Shown here: piece by piece, positions 13,456 to 26,800 of the stretch | How positions within the stretch are numbered: position 1 is the stretch's first letter | Layout of the letters: each line of letters begins with the position of its first letter | Origin: Paramacrobiotus metropolitanus | Lineage: Eukaryota; Tardigrada; Eutardigrada; Parachela; Macrobiotidae | Assembly (NCBI RefSeq): GCF_019649055.1 | Contig: NW_026570257.1 | Location: forward strand, 744,001 to 808,000 | Length of the DNA: 64,000 nucleotides | Direction of reading: 5' to 3' | Translations under genes and position numbers: made by a program | Notes under the pieces: model-generated | Told to the model about the DNA's origin: nothing | What the model saw: the letters and a program-made list of their open reading frames with translations, nothing else | The model's database searches: none

Positions 13456-14841
13456 GGTCCGAGTAGTAAGTACATGTATTTTATATGTAATTAAAAAACC
13501 TTGAACACCTTTCTTGGATTTAATACTGCGTCAAAGATCCGCAGTCAACCGCATAGGTCACAACTTCGGTACAACGTAAGGGTATCACTTTAAGAGTCTA
13601 TAGTGTAGTGTCATTTTAAGCCCGTGCTCAGAAGCCGTCTAACAGTTCAAGACCACAAATGAACTGTCGAACATAGCATAAATTAAGACATACTTGTAAT
13701 GGATTCTGTGCATTTCGCTGTTTTGACATTTTTACACTTTGCTCGCCCACGACACTCCAGGAGTCTGTCCTTGAATTTTGCAACCACACTCCAGGATACT
13801 CACTGCTTCGTGACGCCCACAGTACTTGTGGAAGTCACGTTCGGATAATCCAGGTTAATGGATGAGAATTTTACTGCTTGCGGTCATAACATTATATGCC
13901 GAGTGAAGCCCGGTTGCCTCTACTGGCTCCACATGTTGCAAAGTTTTAAAAGGTACTGCAAGAATTTTTACCAGTAATAAATTGATGTGGGCACTCAAAT
14001 CATTCCTTGAATTTTTTCCATTATAATTTAGCATTTGTAATAAGTATCTGCACCCGTTTACGCAACCTACGCAGGCGTTCACGTTCCCAGGCATAATAAA
14101 GCGTACATATTAATTTTGTATGTGCTGCGATTCTCGTGTCTGTACACTGCTTTTGGCATGCCGGGCAATCGTATTCTTTTGAAATGTTTGTTAAATGAAA
14201 ATCAGTGTTTTTAATATGAACTCATTGCCGGTTTAAGCTCCTCTTCATCCATGGCAAAGCAATGACCATCGAAATTGGTTACAGTTACAAACATATTAAA
14301 TTTTTAGATACTGTATGTACACTGGAGAAGTACGAGTACTCGCATAATCGTATCAATTGATAATGGTTTACATTTGCAATTCCTTTATGTTACAAGTTTT
14401 ATTTAGATTCAGATGTAAATTTTGTAATTAGATGTAGATTTAGATGTAAAAGTTAACATTCCAATGCTTTTCTAAAATTTTTAGAAAAGCATTGGAATGC
14501 TAATTTTTTTGAAGACTTGACTACGAGTAGTACTTTTTTGAAAATTAATACTATTCGATTATTGTATTTACACAAAGTGACCGCCTAGTGGAGTAGCGCA
14601 ACATCAACACGGAATTTTGCGTTCTTCATGTACCTACTTCATGTATTCGTTAAAACATACAAACATACAACATTTCCGTCGCAGTCCTGCCTAAACAATT
14701 ATATACTGTAATAAATTCGCTATGCCAAGGTAAGCGTGCAGTTAACGATAAACACTAATAAAAAACTTTGTTAGCAACTTCCACAGCGACTGCCATTGGA
14801 TGGTGCGTGCTGCATTGACACACATCCCATTTCACGAAACA
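13456..14841. other. Spacer between the two modular genes
   Basis: Holds the upstream region of the small modular gene (whose ATG is at 13455) and the 3' flank of the large one. No gene is seen. It is AT-rich, with a string of TAGATGTA-like motifs near 14410-14450 next to a perfect palindrome. Confidence 0.6.
14457..14499. repeat. Perfect palindrome, 21-bp arms, 1-base centre
   Basis: CATTCCAATGCTTTTCTAAA is followed at once by its exact reverse complement, giving a 43-base near-loopless inverted repeat. It could extrude as a cruciform. It is too tight to be a normal microRNA hairpin (no loop). No element ends or target duplications are visible around it. Confidence 0.9.
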
Positions 14842-17800
14842 CTACGGTGACAACTCTGACAATGAATGTCTGCGGATTTTATCTGTGTCTAAATTCGTTG
14901 TTTCTTCAATTACAACGGTATCAGCAGTACTTTCGCTTGTCTCGAAAGCGTCTGTTGTCGAAATCAAGTCTTTTGTTGTTCCATCCGTTTCATCCGAGCC
15001 ATCAGCAGACGTCGTATCTTCCGATCCAGTTGTGCTTACGGTATTGCATATTTCGCCCTCAGCTTCTGTAACAGATAGAGCATAACGGCGCTTCGTTTAG
15101 GCGCGTGACGGAAGAGCTCTAACCTTTCAGCGTTGTGATATCGTCGATGGCTGTAGATTGACCTTTGACTGCACATCGGTTGCTGTGATGTGCTACAAAG
15201 TTTACCGTGAAACTAGCGTTTTCCGCAACATCAAATTCTGCGGTCACAGTGTAATTTCCCATGCTAATATTGCCTTCCATCAGTTCCATGTAATCCGCTC
15301 TGCTGCCCCAGATTACTCGATCCGGAATACGAGATTCACTACCGTTCCCGATACGGACGTCCAAAAAATAATTCTCCATCTCGTTGTCAGTAATCACCGG
15401 GGTGCGGGAGAATTGTAGGAAGAATGTAAGTTTATACCGGGCGCATGGTCCGACTGTAACGACTGGAGTTCTCAGCACAGCTTTCCCTTGAACGCTGGCG
15501 GACGAAGTCCCCACTGAGCATTTCGAAACTGCCTGCATGTTTTTGGCCTCTGCAGACAGATCCGTTACTTGTACAGTCTGATGTATTATAAACGATCTTC
15601 GCAAATGAAGCTATATTCGAAAGAAATATCATCGTGAAGTTATGTTTACCTCGTTGTGTAATTTCGAACTGGTGACGAAGCCAACTGAATTTTCGCTCCC
15701 ATTTTGTGCACCAACTAACGCCCCGACGCTGCTGGTGACTGGGAAGCGCCGAAAGAGCATACCAACTTTGAGGATTCCGATGCCGGTGGCGTATTCCAGA
15801 TGGCGCACAAAAAGGTCAGGGCATAATTTCGGAGCTGGTGTTGTTGTCCATGGGGTGGTTGGTGGCGGGGTGGTTGTGCAGTCTGTTTCCTCGGCTGCAA
15901 TTAAATAGGGTTCGAATCTGCTGTCAGCGCGTTTTCGACAAAAACAGTGTTTGCTCGAGTAGAAAGAACAAACCTTTCATCGTGTTTATGTCATCGATGG
16001 CTATGGATTGACCTTTGATTGTACAACCGTTGCTGTGATGTGCTACGAAGTTTAGCGTGAAACTGTCGTTTTCCGCAGTATCAAATTCTGTAGTGACATT
16101 GTTATTCCCCATGCTTATCTGTCCCTCTTCATAATCCGCTCTGCTGCCCCAGATTACTCGATCCGGAATACGAGATTCACTGCCTTTCCCGATACGGACT
16201 TCCAAAAAATAACTATCCATCTCTTCATAACTAATCACCGGTGTGTGCGAGAATTGTAAGGAAAAAGTGAGTTTGTAATGGGCACAGGCACCAATGGTAA
16301 TGACAGGAGTCCGCAAAAGAGCTTTTGCCAAGACAGTGCCGGCAGACGAGCTTCCCACAGAGCATTTCGAAACTGCCTGCATGTTTTTGGACTCTGCAAA
16401 TAGATCCGCCACTTTCGCAGACAATATTGAAAAAAAACTGTTGCAAGCAAAGGTTTTTCTCTGGCAGTATTACTGTGCAGTTCTGGTCTACCTCGTTCAG
16501 TAATGTCAAATTGGTGGCGAAGCCAACTGAATTTTCGCTCCCATTTTGTGCACCAACTAACGCCCGACGCTGCTGGTGACTGGAAAGGGCCGAAAGAGCA
16601 TACCAACTTAGAGTTTTCCGATGCTGGTGGCGCATTCCAGGTGAAACATGAAAGGTCAGGACATAATTTCGGAGCTGGTGTTGTAGTCCACGGGGTGGTT
16701 GGCGGCGGGTTGGTAAAGCAAATTCTTTCCTTAGCTGTAAAATGGGTTTTGAATCCGCTGCCAGCAGGTTTCCAGAAAATAATGCGATAGCAAAAGGTAC
16801 AAACCTTGCAGCGTTACAATATCGTCGATGGAGATATTCCGTCGATTTTTCAAGCAATCGTCATTGTGATGAGCAATAAAGTGAACGTTAAAGATCTCGT
16901 TTGCTGCGGCCGTGTACGTCGTCGAATTGAAGAGAAGCTGGTTGGTCAAATTACCGAAATCGGTCGGATAATCTTGACGTTTGCCCCATATAACTGAGCT
17001 GTTTGGTGGGATCCTGCTTTGCCTGGCCTGCCAATTCTTACGTCGAAGAAATAATTGTTGTCGAAATCTGGCGGTGCGGCAAGCATGTAGTTGAAGCTGA
17101 TGTTATAAATCACGCATTCCTTGACTTGCACAGGCGGTGTATGTATTATTGCTGCAGCTTCCCTCATTGGTGAGCTGCTCCTACGAGAGCACCGTGAGAC
17201 AGCAAGAAAATCTTTCCCGTCTGAAAAAACATATCCATGCAAAAATGCAATTAACATTTATTATCGTGTTGGTCTGGTACAAAGTTTACTTGTGGGCGAT
17301 GGAACAATATCATATACGAAGTTTAACCACGGAATCGTCCTCTGCCAATTTATGCACCATCGGATGTTCGGCACGGTAGCAGCTTGCGGCGATTTTCCAA
17401 AACCGCAGTTTAATTTGTTGTCGGTAGCAGAGCTCAACGACACCCATTCATGTCCACATGGTGAATTTTGAATAGGACAAGCAGCAGTAGTCGAATCGGT
17501 TGGCGTGGAGTAATCGTATGAAAAGGCTGTAGAGTTGGATGTTGTCTCCTCTGACGTTGTATCTATAGGATAAACTAGTCACAGTTGTGTTATGGGTACA
17601 ATCCCCGAGCAGGATAGCATTGAAGAAGTGTTTTTGCTTTAAATTCGTTTGTTTTAGTACTCTTTTTGTACTTTCATGTGATACCCATTAAAGGTCAGTA
17701 CACGTCACAGTTGACATTTAACTCGAAAGTCGTACAGTAGATCTGTCGTGGTTTCCTTAACCGACACTTTGTATGATTGTATCAACATTTACGGTATCGC

Positions 17801-20800
17801 TTTATCCGTATCCAGCAAAATAAATGTAGACGATTCATTGCTGGTGATATCGCCTAAGCTGATCGTATCGGCCGATTTGGTGACTACGGTATCTGGTGAT
17901 GTTTTCGTTTCGACAAACACCGTGGTTGAAGCATTGCCTATAATTTCAGTACCTGTAATTTCATCTGGATCTAGTGTCGTTTCCTCCAATGCAGGCGCAG
18001 TTTCGACTAGCTCAGGTGTCGTTTCCACAACTGGTGTTGGCGTGGTACTGTCCGTCTTAAGGGTGTTTTCCTCTGCTAGCGTCGTTGTTTCTTCTGGCAC
18101 CGATGTCGTTTCTTCTAGTTCTAGCGTGGTTTCCTGTGGGACGAGCGAGGTTTCTTCGGATATTGTTGTAGCCTCCTCAGATGCAGGTGTGGTACTGGTT
18201 TCCCCGGGAGCAGCTGTGGTCTCCTCTGGGACAATTGTGGTGTCCGGTGCGGGTGTAGTTTCCTCAGGTTCAGTTGTGTTTTCTTCGGGAGGAGATGTGG
18301 TTTCCTTTTGGACAATTGTGGTTTCTTCCGGTGCGGGTGTAGTTTCCTCAGGTGCAGTTGTGGTTTCCTCGGGAGCAGATGTGGTCTCTGCTGGAACATT
18401 TGTGGTTTCTTCCGGTGCGGGTGTAGTTTCCTCAGGTGCAGTTGTGGTTTCCTCGGGAGCAGATGTGGTCTCTGCTGGAACATTTGTGGTTTCTTCCGGT
18501 GCGGGTGTAGTTTCCTCAGGTGCAGTTGTGGTTTCCTCGGGAGCAGATGTGGTCTCTGCTGGAACATTTGTGGTTTCTTCCGGTGCGGGTGTAGTTTCCT
18601 CAGGTTCAGTTGTGGTTTCCTCGGGAGCAGATGTTGTCTCCTCTGAGACAATTGTGGTTCCTTCTGGCGCAGGTGTTGTCTCCTCGGGTTGAGGCTCTGT
18701 TTCCTCGGGACCAGGTGTGGTCTCCTCAAGTTCAGGAGTGGTTTCTGATATAGATGTTGTACAGTGGGCTGATGGGACTAAAATGAGCCATAAGGCAACT
18801 CGCTTAAATACCGGTAAGTATCTATTGTCGCGGCAGAGGCAGCACCCTTCATTGTCGATAAAAAATTGCGTTAGTTTCCTTCACGATCAAGATTTCACAA
18901 AAAGGTGCTAGATTGAAACGGTTTGAAGTAGAAAATGGACAGAATGCTCAAATGTTCAGCTGAAATCATACGCTGCTGTGCCGCACACTGTATGTTATAG
19001 TTATACTGAACTGGTTTCACATAAAAATATCTGGAACTCTATGGAGCAGCTCTCACAAATTTGCCATTGGACAGAAGACACAGTTAAGAGAAGAATGAAT
19101 TTCTGAAATTTCAAAATTTCTGCAGTTCAAAAAAATTGATGGAACCCTGGTTAGGTACAGGAATGAACATCATATTTATCGTTATGATTATTGTTATTAT
19201 TATCGAACAACAGTTGCCGCGAACTCACAAGAAAAATTTCCTGGTTTACGAGATAAATTTGTAGACGATCGATCTATACTTCAAGTATAGTGTGACTTTC
19301 AGCCCATCTGAACGCACTTGAATTATGTTTGACCAAGAGTGTATCTGTACTCTATGGGATAACCCCTAGAGTACGTGCAGTCTTGGTTTGACCATCGCTC
19401 TTCAGCCGGGTGTTTGCGCACATGTACAGATTGCACGCCCGTATACCAATAAACCTCTCGTTACATACACTTCTTTATTAAAATTACTACACTTCTCTAT
19501 AGCATACAACCTGTAAGGAACAGAATTGGCTCGCATGTTTTAGCATGGGGGGATTCTCTTTATAACATTCACCTCTTTATAAGCCTTACATACACTTTCC
19601 GCGGAACCGAATGCACCTTAACAAGTATAAAGAACCTCTGAAGTCTGAACAACATTCAGCTCCGGTTAAATACAGCTGCATACAGGTAGCGGGATGCAAT
19701 CTGATGTTATCTTAACATCCTGAACTAATATGGAGCAGAATTAACGTTGCTTGCGTTATTGTATTACAATTATTATTACAATATGCAGAAGTCCATATAA
19801 TTATCTCAACAGAATAATTTTATTTTACCAGTCTTCACTACTAATCATACTTTATGATGACCTTAAACCGAAGTTGGTATTTCTTAATGTGCTCGTATGT
19901 AATACAAATTTGTAAAGTACGACTACAGATTACAGATTCTTAGTACGATTACAGATTACAGATTACAGATTACAGATTCTCGTACTACAGATTCTTGCTA
20001 CTGCCTTATGTTGCAAAATGCATTTATAAAATACATGTACTGCGACGCCGCCCATCCCAAATTATAGCAGTGCTCCTGGGGGCAGTTTCTCTTTATAAAA
20101 TACACCTCGGTATAACATACGAAACGGATGAACCGTGCCTGTATTTTATGGAGTTGTTTTACTGTAATATGCAACTCATTTAACGCAAAAACGTTATATA
20201 GTGATGCCAAACATTGTCTGGGAATTCCAGAAAGCTGAAATTCCATTGAATGTACCGTTGATACGAGTACATTTGGCGCTACATATACTTCGTATGTCGT
20301 TTCACTTTCTATTAAGCGGAGACGCTTTAGGACGCATGCGATTGTATTTAAAAACTGTATTAATTGTAGCAAGAGAATTATTTAAAATTAATGATAGATG
20401 CGAAGTAAACTTCGTAGCTTTTCTGCAAGGCGGTTAGCATGATACGTACGTGCGGGTGCTGTTAGCTCAGTGGTAAAACGCATTTTACGGGAGTGAATGA
20501 ATCTTTCTGCGTCAGAAATTTACCTGCTATTTTGGTGTCGATGCCGTCTAAATCTATAAATGTTGTATTGCAGGTGTCGCCGTGATGCGCATAAAAATTA
20601 ATGGTGAACTGGTCGTCCGCTGCATATTCTGCTTGGATCCGCGTCCATATATTTGGACCAGGAAAGGTTGTGTAATCGATTGCGCTTCCCCAGATCTGCC
20701 AGGTCGGGATGAACCCATCCGCGTCATCCGCGGAATGATGCACTACCAACTCCAGAAAGTAATCTTCGTCGGGGTCACCAGTGAATATCGGCGTAGCTGA

Positions 20801-23800
20801 CAGCCGGTACCAGAAAGTGGTCTGGAGTTTGACGCATCCATTCGGTCGAAATGCAGCCGACCTCATAGTGGCCGATTTTCTGTTAGGATGGAAGGAGGTG
20901 GAACCAGCTTTGATGTAGCACCTTGACTGCGCAAACTGGGAATAAATCCTGCTTTCGATTTCTGCGCTTTTTTCGTTGGGAAAAATCTTAAACTGATACG
21001 GATACAGCTGATATGATCGAAACCAGCCGGGACATGCATAATTGTCCAGTATTGCGGTGTTAACATTGGTCTGCTCGACGCTATCCAGATCACAGCTCAG
21101 TTGATCGCCACCGAAAGGCAGTGAACCCCAGTTATAGCACTGTTCCCGATAATCACAACTACTTCTGGTTTGTTTTATGACATTGTTCTGGGGCCAAAAC
21201 GAGACGCTTTTGCAGGAAATATCTAAAAATATTGATTTCGGTGCGCTTATAACGTAAATTTTGATCCGGGTTGGAGTATTGTCATGCAACAGAATTGCTA
21301 AATACCGCAATGGGCCTTACGGCTAGATTTAATACTAATTACTTCAGTCATGCCTGTTAAAGGGGTTACGCTGATTACGCGCGAGTAATCGCATTTCTAA
21401 TAATGTTTTTGCTTCCGGCAACGTGAAATGTTTCGGAAATCGGAGACTGACGCCCTGCGATGGACAAAGAAAAGCCTAGTCACGGTTGTGAAACCGACGG
21501 ATGCATCCCGGCCGGAAGTCGGGGTAAGCAGAGCGGCCAGTTATTTGTGCACCCCAAGGTACCTTTACTGAGCGAAGCGAATTCATCATAGAAATACCAG
21601 ATGAGGCGAGTGAAAACTGCCTTACTAGCAGAACACAACGGTCACTATCTAGATAAGCAGAAGTAAGACTAACAATTGCAAGCATCGACGTAGACATCGC
21701 TAGCACCAGCGGCAGAAAGCTCGTACAGGGAAGTGCAACTAGGGCGAAGAAGAATACATAGACTGGAAGCTCTAAGAGAACATAAGGAATGAAAGTAAAT
21801 AAGTACTCATAGCGCGGCCCTGAATGAGGCAACGCAGATCCTTCTGCAACTTGTCACATCCTTTTGCACATGTTGTTGGCTAATGCCCCAGTCCATGTAC
21901 CGGTATATAAGTACGAGCGCGAGCGTTACTGTCAACAGACAAGATTCTCCTAAAAAGGAAATTCGTCCATTATTATTGGCTAGCGGCGCAACCTAAGCCA
22001 TCCCGCTTGTAGAGTTGCTAGCCGTCAGCGTCTGCATAAGGTATATAAGCAACTGCCTGCACAAAGTGCACAAAATTGCTCGTATCCTCGCCGTTAGCAT
22101 GGAAATTTTGTTCTGACTTCGTTTTTCTGTGACCTTAACAATAACACTGTTTCGATGTTTAATTAACTCCCAAAAGTACAGTTACGTCGTTGTTATGCGT
22201 AGCTAATGCAATAATGGCATTTAATGCTGAAAGCATTAAATGTCGTTAACGCAGAGCTCTCGTAGTGCTTGGCAACGAAACTTAAGCAGTTCGTTGAAAG
22301 CTAAAAGTATAGTGCAGGGCGTAGGGCTGTTGTGAGAAAAACTATCGTAATACTGCATTTTGAGGTTTTGCTTGTATATTTCGCGCAAGTCATCACAGCT
22401 CGAAGTCATCCAGAGATTGTACGAAAGTACTTGGCTAAAGAGATCAGCCTTCGTCATACACTAGGGCCGTTCGATTACATGCCGTTACCTAATTTTGTCG
22501 TTTCCTCTCTTGGTGTACGACCTAAGAAAACCGGCGGTGCGAGGTTAATCATGGATCTTTCGCGTCCGGTTGGGGATTCCGTTAACGATTCCATTTGTCC
22601 AAAATTGTATTCAATGAAATTCTGTTCTGTAGACGACGCAGTCAAGATCGTTACTCGTCTCGGGAAAGGCGCTCTAATGGCCAAAATGGACCTTAAGCAC
22701 GCCTTTCGTTTAATTCCCGTCCGGCCCGAAGATTGACATCTTTTAGGATACTCGTTTGATGAAAAATTCTACTTTGATGTTGTTCTTCCATTTGGTTGTC
22801 GTTCGTCTCCAGCGATATTCGATCGAATGGCATCCTTCTTACACTGGATTATTGTTAATGTCGGCAAATTCCCTGATGTTCTACATTACATGGACGACTT
22901 CTTTTTTGCCGGTGCTTGCAATTCGCTGATCTGCAGGCTTGCTACGGAGTTGATGACACTCTTGTGCGAAGATCTTGGAGTGCCGTTAGCTCCAGAAAAG
23001 ACGGAAGGACCATCTTCGCGGTTAATTTTTCTCGGTATCTGTATCGACTCGGAAACACAAACTTTATCTATTCCAGATTCGAAAGTGCAGGAGCTGCAGA
23101 ATGAGTTCATTATTTTCTCCGCTAAGAAATCCTGCTGCAAGCGTGACCTTCTCAGTTTAATCGGCAAACTTAGTTTTGCAACAAAGTGTATTCCTGCCGG
23201 CAGGATTTTCTTACGGCGGATGATAGATACTTCGCAATCGGTTAAACAACTTCATCAGCATCTGACGTTAACTCGTGAATTTCATGCAGATCTTCAGTGG
23301 TGGATTCGGTTTTTGCCTCAGTGGAATGGCACTACATCGTTTCTTGAACCCGAATGGACTGATTGCGCCGCCATGAAAATTTTTACTGACGCATGTGGTT
23401 CCGGTTGCGGTGGGATATTCGGTTCTCAGTGGTTTTATATCGCCTGGCTAGACAGTGTACGCCAGTTAGAACCGCATATAACCTGGTACGAAATGGCTCC
23501 AATCCTTTTTGCTTGTTCCGTTTGGGGAGTACACTGGCATGGGAAACGGCTGACCTTTTACACCGATAACCAAGCAGTAGCTCAGGTTTGGAGTAAATTT
23601 TCTTGCAAGCATCCTGGCGTCATGCATCTTATTCGTGCCATTCACTTCGAAGCAGCACGCTACAATTTTCATTTGCGAATAAACTATCTTCCGGGTTGTG
23701 TGAATTTAGCGGCCGATGCCTTATCTCGACACGAGATGGTCAAGTTTTTTAACGTATATCCGACAGCCTGTGCCGAACCTAACACCGTCACGCCTGATTT

Positions 23801-26800
23801 TGATGCCTTTCTTCCTAGCCTTGCCGATTCTAAACGGTCACGTTTGAAGTATTAACCCTGCTGATTTTTTGTTATGTTTATTACTAATTGTATTCATTCT
23901 TGTTTCAGGATACCCAATTGCGCATAATGCGCAGTTTAATTGCACTATTACGTCCCTTTTGCGAGCTCATTTAGCCCCTTCAAGCCGTCAAGCTTATGGA
24001 GTTGCATTACGCTGCTTCAACCATTTTTGTTTGCTCTTCAAGTATTGCGCGATGCCCGCGGATTCTCATGTCATTCGGGATTTTTTAGCATATTTATATC
24101 AGAAAGGTCTTTCATGTGCAACGGCACGTGTTTATCTTTCTGCAGTAGTGACCCATCACTTATTAAACGGATATACCGATCCCGTCCCAGACAAGCGGTT
24201 TTTGACGTTTATGTTTTCCGGGTGGATGAGAATCCGTAGGCAACCAATTCGTAAACGCGATGGAATTACTCTGGACAGGCTAACCTTTTTATTGCGCTAT
24301 ATTTCTTCAATGCCTGTTCCTCCGCACACTATTGCTATGCTTCGCGCTGCCTTATGTCTTTCTTTCTATGGCTTTCTTCGAGTTTCCGAATTTTGTGCAC
24401 CAAAGCAAACAGCCGTTTCAGGTTCAACTCTTCTACGATCTGATATAGTTTTTTCTGATTGCTGTATTCGGCTCACTTTAAAAATTTCGAAATCGTCTCA
24501 GTTGATCCCTGTCACCGTTCTCCTTCCTAGCTTACACAGTGAAACCTGCCCAGTACTTAACTGTCGTACCTATTTTTCGTTTCGCGATCGTGTTCATACT
24601 TCTACGTCTCCTCTATTTCTTTTCCCTGATGGACCATTTCTTACTCGTCAATATATGTCTTCATTATTAAAACGAAGTCTGGGCCATGCATATTCTTCTC
24701 ACTCCATAAGAATTGGTGCAGCCACTACAGCAGCCGCTGCCGGAATTCCTGTAGAGCAAATCCGCATGCTTGGACGATGGTCGAGCGACGCAGTTTATCG
24801 TTATATTAAGTCTGATTTTTGTCATATTTCCAGATTGCTTATTCGGATGTCATCTCTGCAGTAACCGGTTTATTAATATTTTTCTCATCCGTTTTTCTTC
24901 CGCTCCGGGTTGGGGGTTGCGTTCCGTTTGGGGTGTCCGGCGCGGTTTGTGTTGATTTGCCAAGCGACCTGCGGTTGCCTTTCGTCGTCAGTGCACCGTA
25001 CGGACATCGCGCGGCGTAGACGACAAGCCCCGGTATCCTCAAGCGGCAAAGATTTACTTCCGAGAGCTCGATAAGCGTTAATGGCATTTAATGCTGAAAG
25101 CATTAAATGTCGTTAACGCAGAGCTCTCGTAGTGCTTGGCAACGAAACTTAAGCAGTTCGTTGAAAGCTAAAAGTATAGTGCAGGGCGTAGGGCTGTTGT
25201 GAGAAAAACTATCGTAATACTGCATTTTGAGGTTTTGCTTGTATATTTCGCGCAACCCTCCCACCCGGCCCCTTGTTGATCGGTGTCATTCATCTCGTTG
25301 TTTCTTATTGTGTGCATTTTTTACGGTGAATTATGGTGATTAAAGGGGTGTCCGGCGCGGTTTGTGTTGATTTGCCAAGCGACCTGCGGTTGCCTTTCGT
25401 CGTCAGTGCACCGTACGGACATCGCGCGGCGTAGACGACAAGCCCCGGTATCCTCAAGCGGCAAAGATTTACTTCCGAGAGCTCGATAAGCGTTAATTTA
25501 TTATAAAAACAACTGTACTTAGTATTCATCATTCTACTGTGTTTCTGCAAATTGGAACTGTAGTTTGGGTTAGACGGTTTACGCATTTTTTCAGTCGATT
25601 TTCAGTAAGTCGGTTTATGTATTTTTTCAGTTACCCTACGAGTAGGCATTTAAGACTAACGTGATTCCATCAAAACAATTCTTGGCAAAAAAATACTGTA
25701 TATTTGGTATTTAAAAACCAGTCATTTGTGTTAGTTAAAAAACAAATATTGCATGTACTGTACCTTGCATGTAAATGCATGTGTGGCATGTAAATGTCAA
25801 AATTATGGCGTTTCGCAGAGATCGCAGCAACAGGTTTCCGTTGACCGTAAAAATAGCGAGATTCAATCAATATGATAGTTTAGAATGCAAACCGGTGCAT
25901 TGGAACATCTTTAATCAAAGTTCATGAGAAACTCATGCAATTAAGCTTTCATCACAATTTCCACATGGAAAATGATAATTATGGAATTAACTTTACCGAA
26001 TCATTTTACCTTTATTTTTACCGAATCATCATTGCGGAAAAAAATACTTACCGACCTACCGGCAACACTTACCAACAAAATTATGTATGCTGGATGTGAC
26101 CGTTATTGACTTACCCACAAAAGAATAAGCAGCGCAGAAACAAAATACCGATAATAACTGCATTTGTTAATCAATGAAAGGATAGTATAGTTGCTTTTTA
26201 TCACGAGCGCTCTTTAAATACCGTCATACGTATTGCATAAACCGTCATGAACACTGCACTGCAGTTTGCGTATTCCTGCTAAGAGCTAAGAATCATCTGC
26301 TTGTGTATCATGATAATAATTAACACTTTCATTCGAAACGTAACAAAACATAAACTTGGACTTCCAAGTGTGCTGTATATGTATTTCAACTGACGTGGCT
26401 TTTATCTGTGCTTCTTTCAGCGTATTATCAATGGCTATTATGACATATTATGCTTTATTTACTTTCCGCAATGTGCGGATGCCGCTTTACGGTATCAGCT
26501 TGTTGTCTCATCATTATCATAATCTCTAGCCATATTTCAGTCTACCGCGGTAATTTTGTTTCGTTTAAGTAATAGTTTCGGTGACAGAATGACTATTTCT
26601 TCGGCAGCGGGGTAAAGCCGGAGAATAATTGGCGATTGATAATTTATTTTAGATAATCAATAATATATTTACGCATCATTCGAATCCACTCGTCGCAATT
26701 TTTACTGAATGCCGTCTATTTATGTACAAGGTTTTGGCTTTCTCCGGTCACCAACGCGTTCTAAATTGTTAAAAGTGCAAAAATTCCAAGATTATTAATT

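Larger units (their letters stand above)
22213..25497 (+). mobile_element. Ngaro/PAT-like tyrosine-recombinase retrotransposon, degenerate copy
   Basis: A 3.3-kb element with split direct repeats in the order A1 (22213-22388), open frames, B1 (24930-25082), A2 (25080-25255), B2 (25345-25497). A copies are 176 bp, B copies 153 bp; B1 and A2 overlap by AAT. This A-B-A-B order plus reverse transcriptase, RNase H and a tyrosine recombinase is the hallmark of the Ngaro/PAT branch of DIRS-order elements. No target-site duplication is seen, as expected. A1 runs almost directly into the reverse transcriptase, so the gag region appears deleted, and the reverse transcriptase has an in-frame TGA. It lies antisense in a large intron of the modular gene. 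Confidence 0.92.

Noticed and set aside
20456-20482. tRNA gene suggested by TTAGCTCAGTGGTA
   Set aside because: It matches a pol III A box, but there is no B box (GGTTCGA) at the right distance and no cloverleaf; the sequence overlaps the end of a module exon's intron.
21476-21832. 118-codon frame as the missing gag of the retrotransposon
   Set aside because: It lies outside repeat A1 on the opposite strand and shows no zinc knuckle or gag-like composition.
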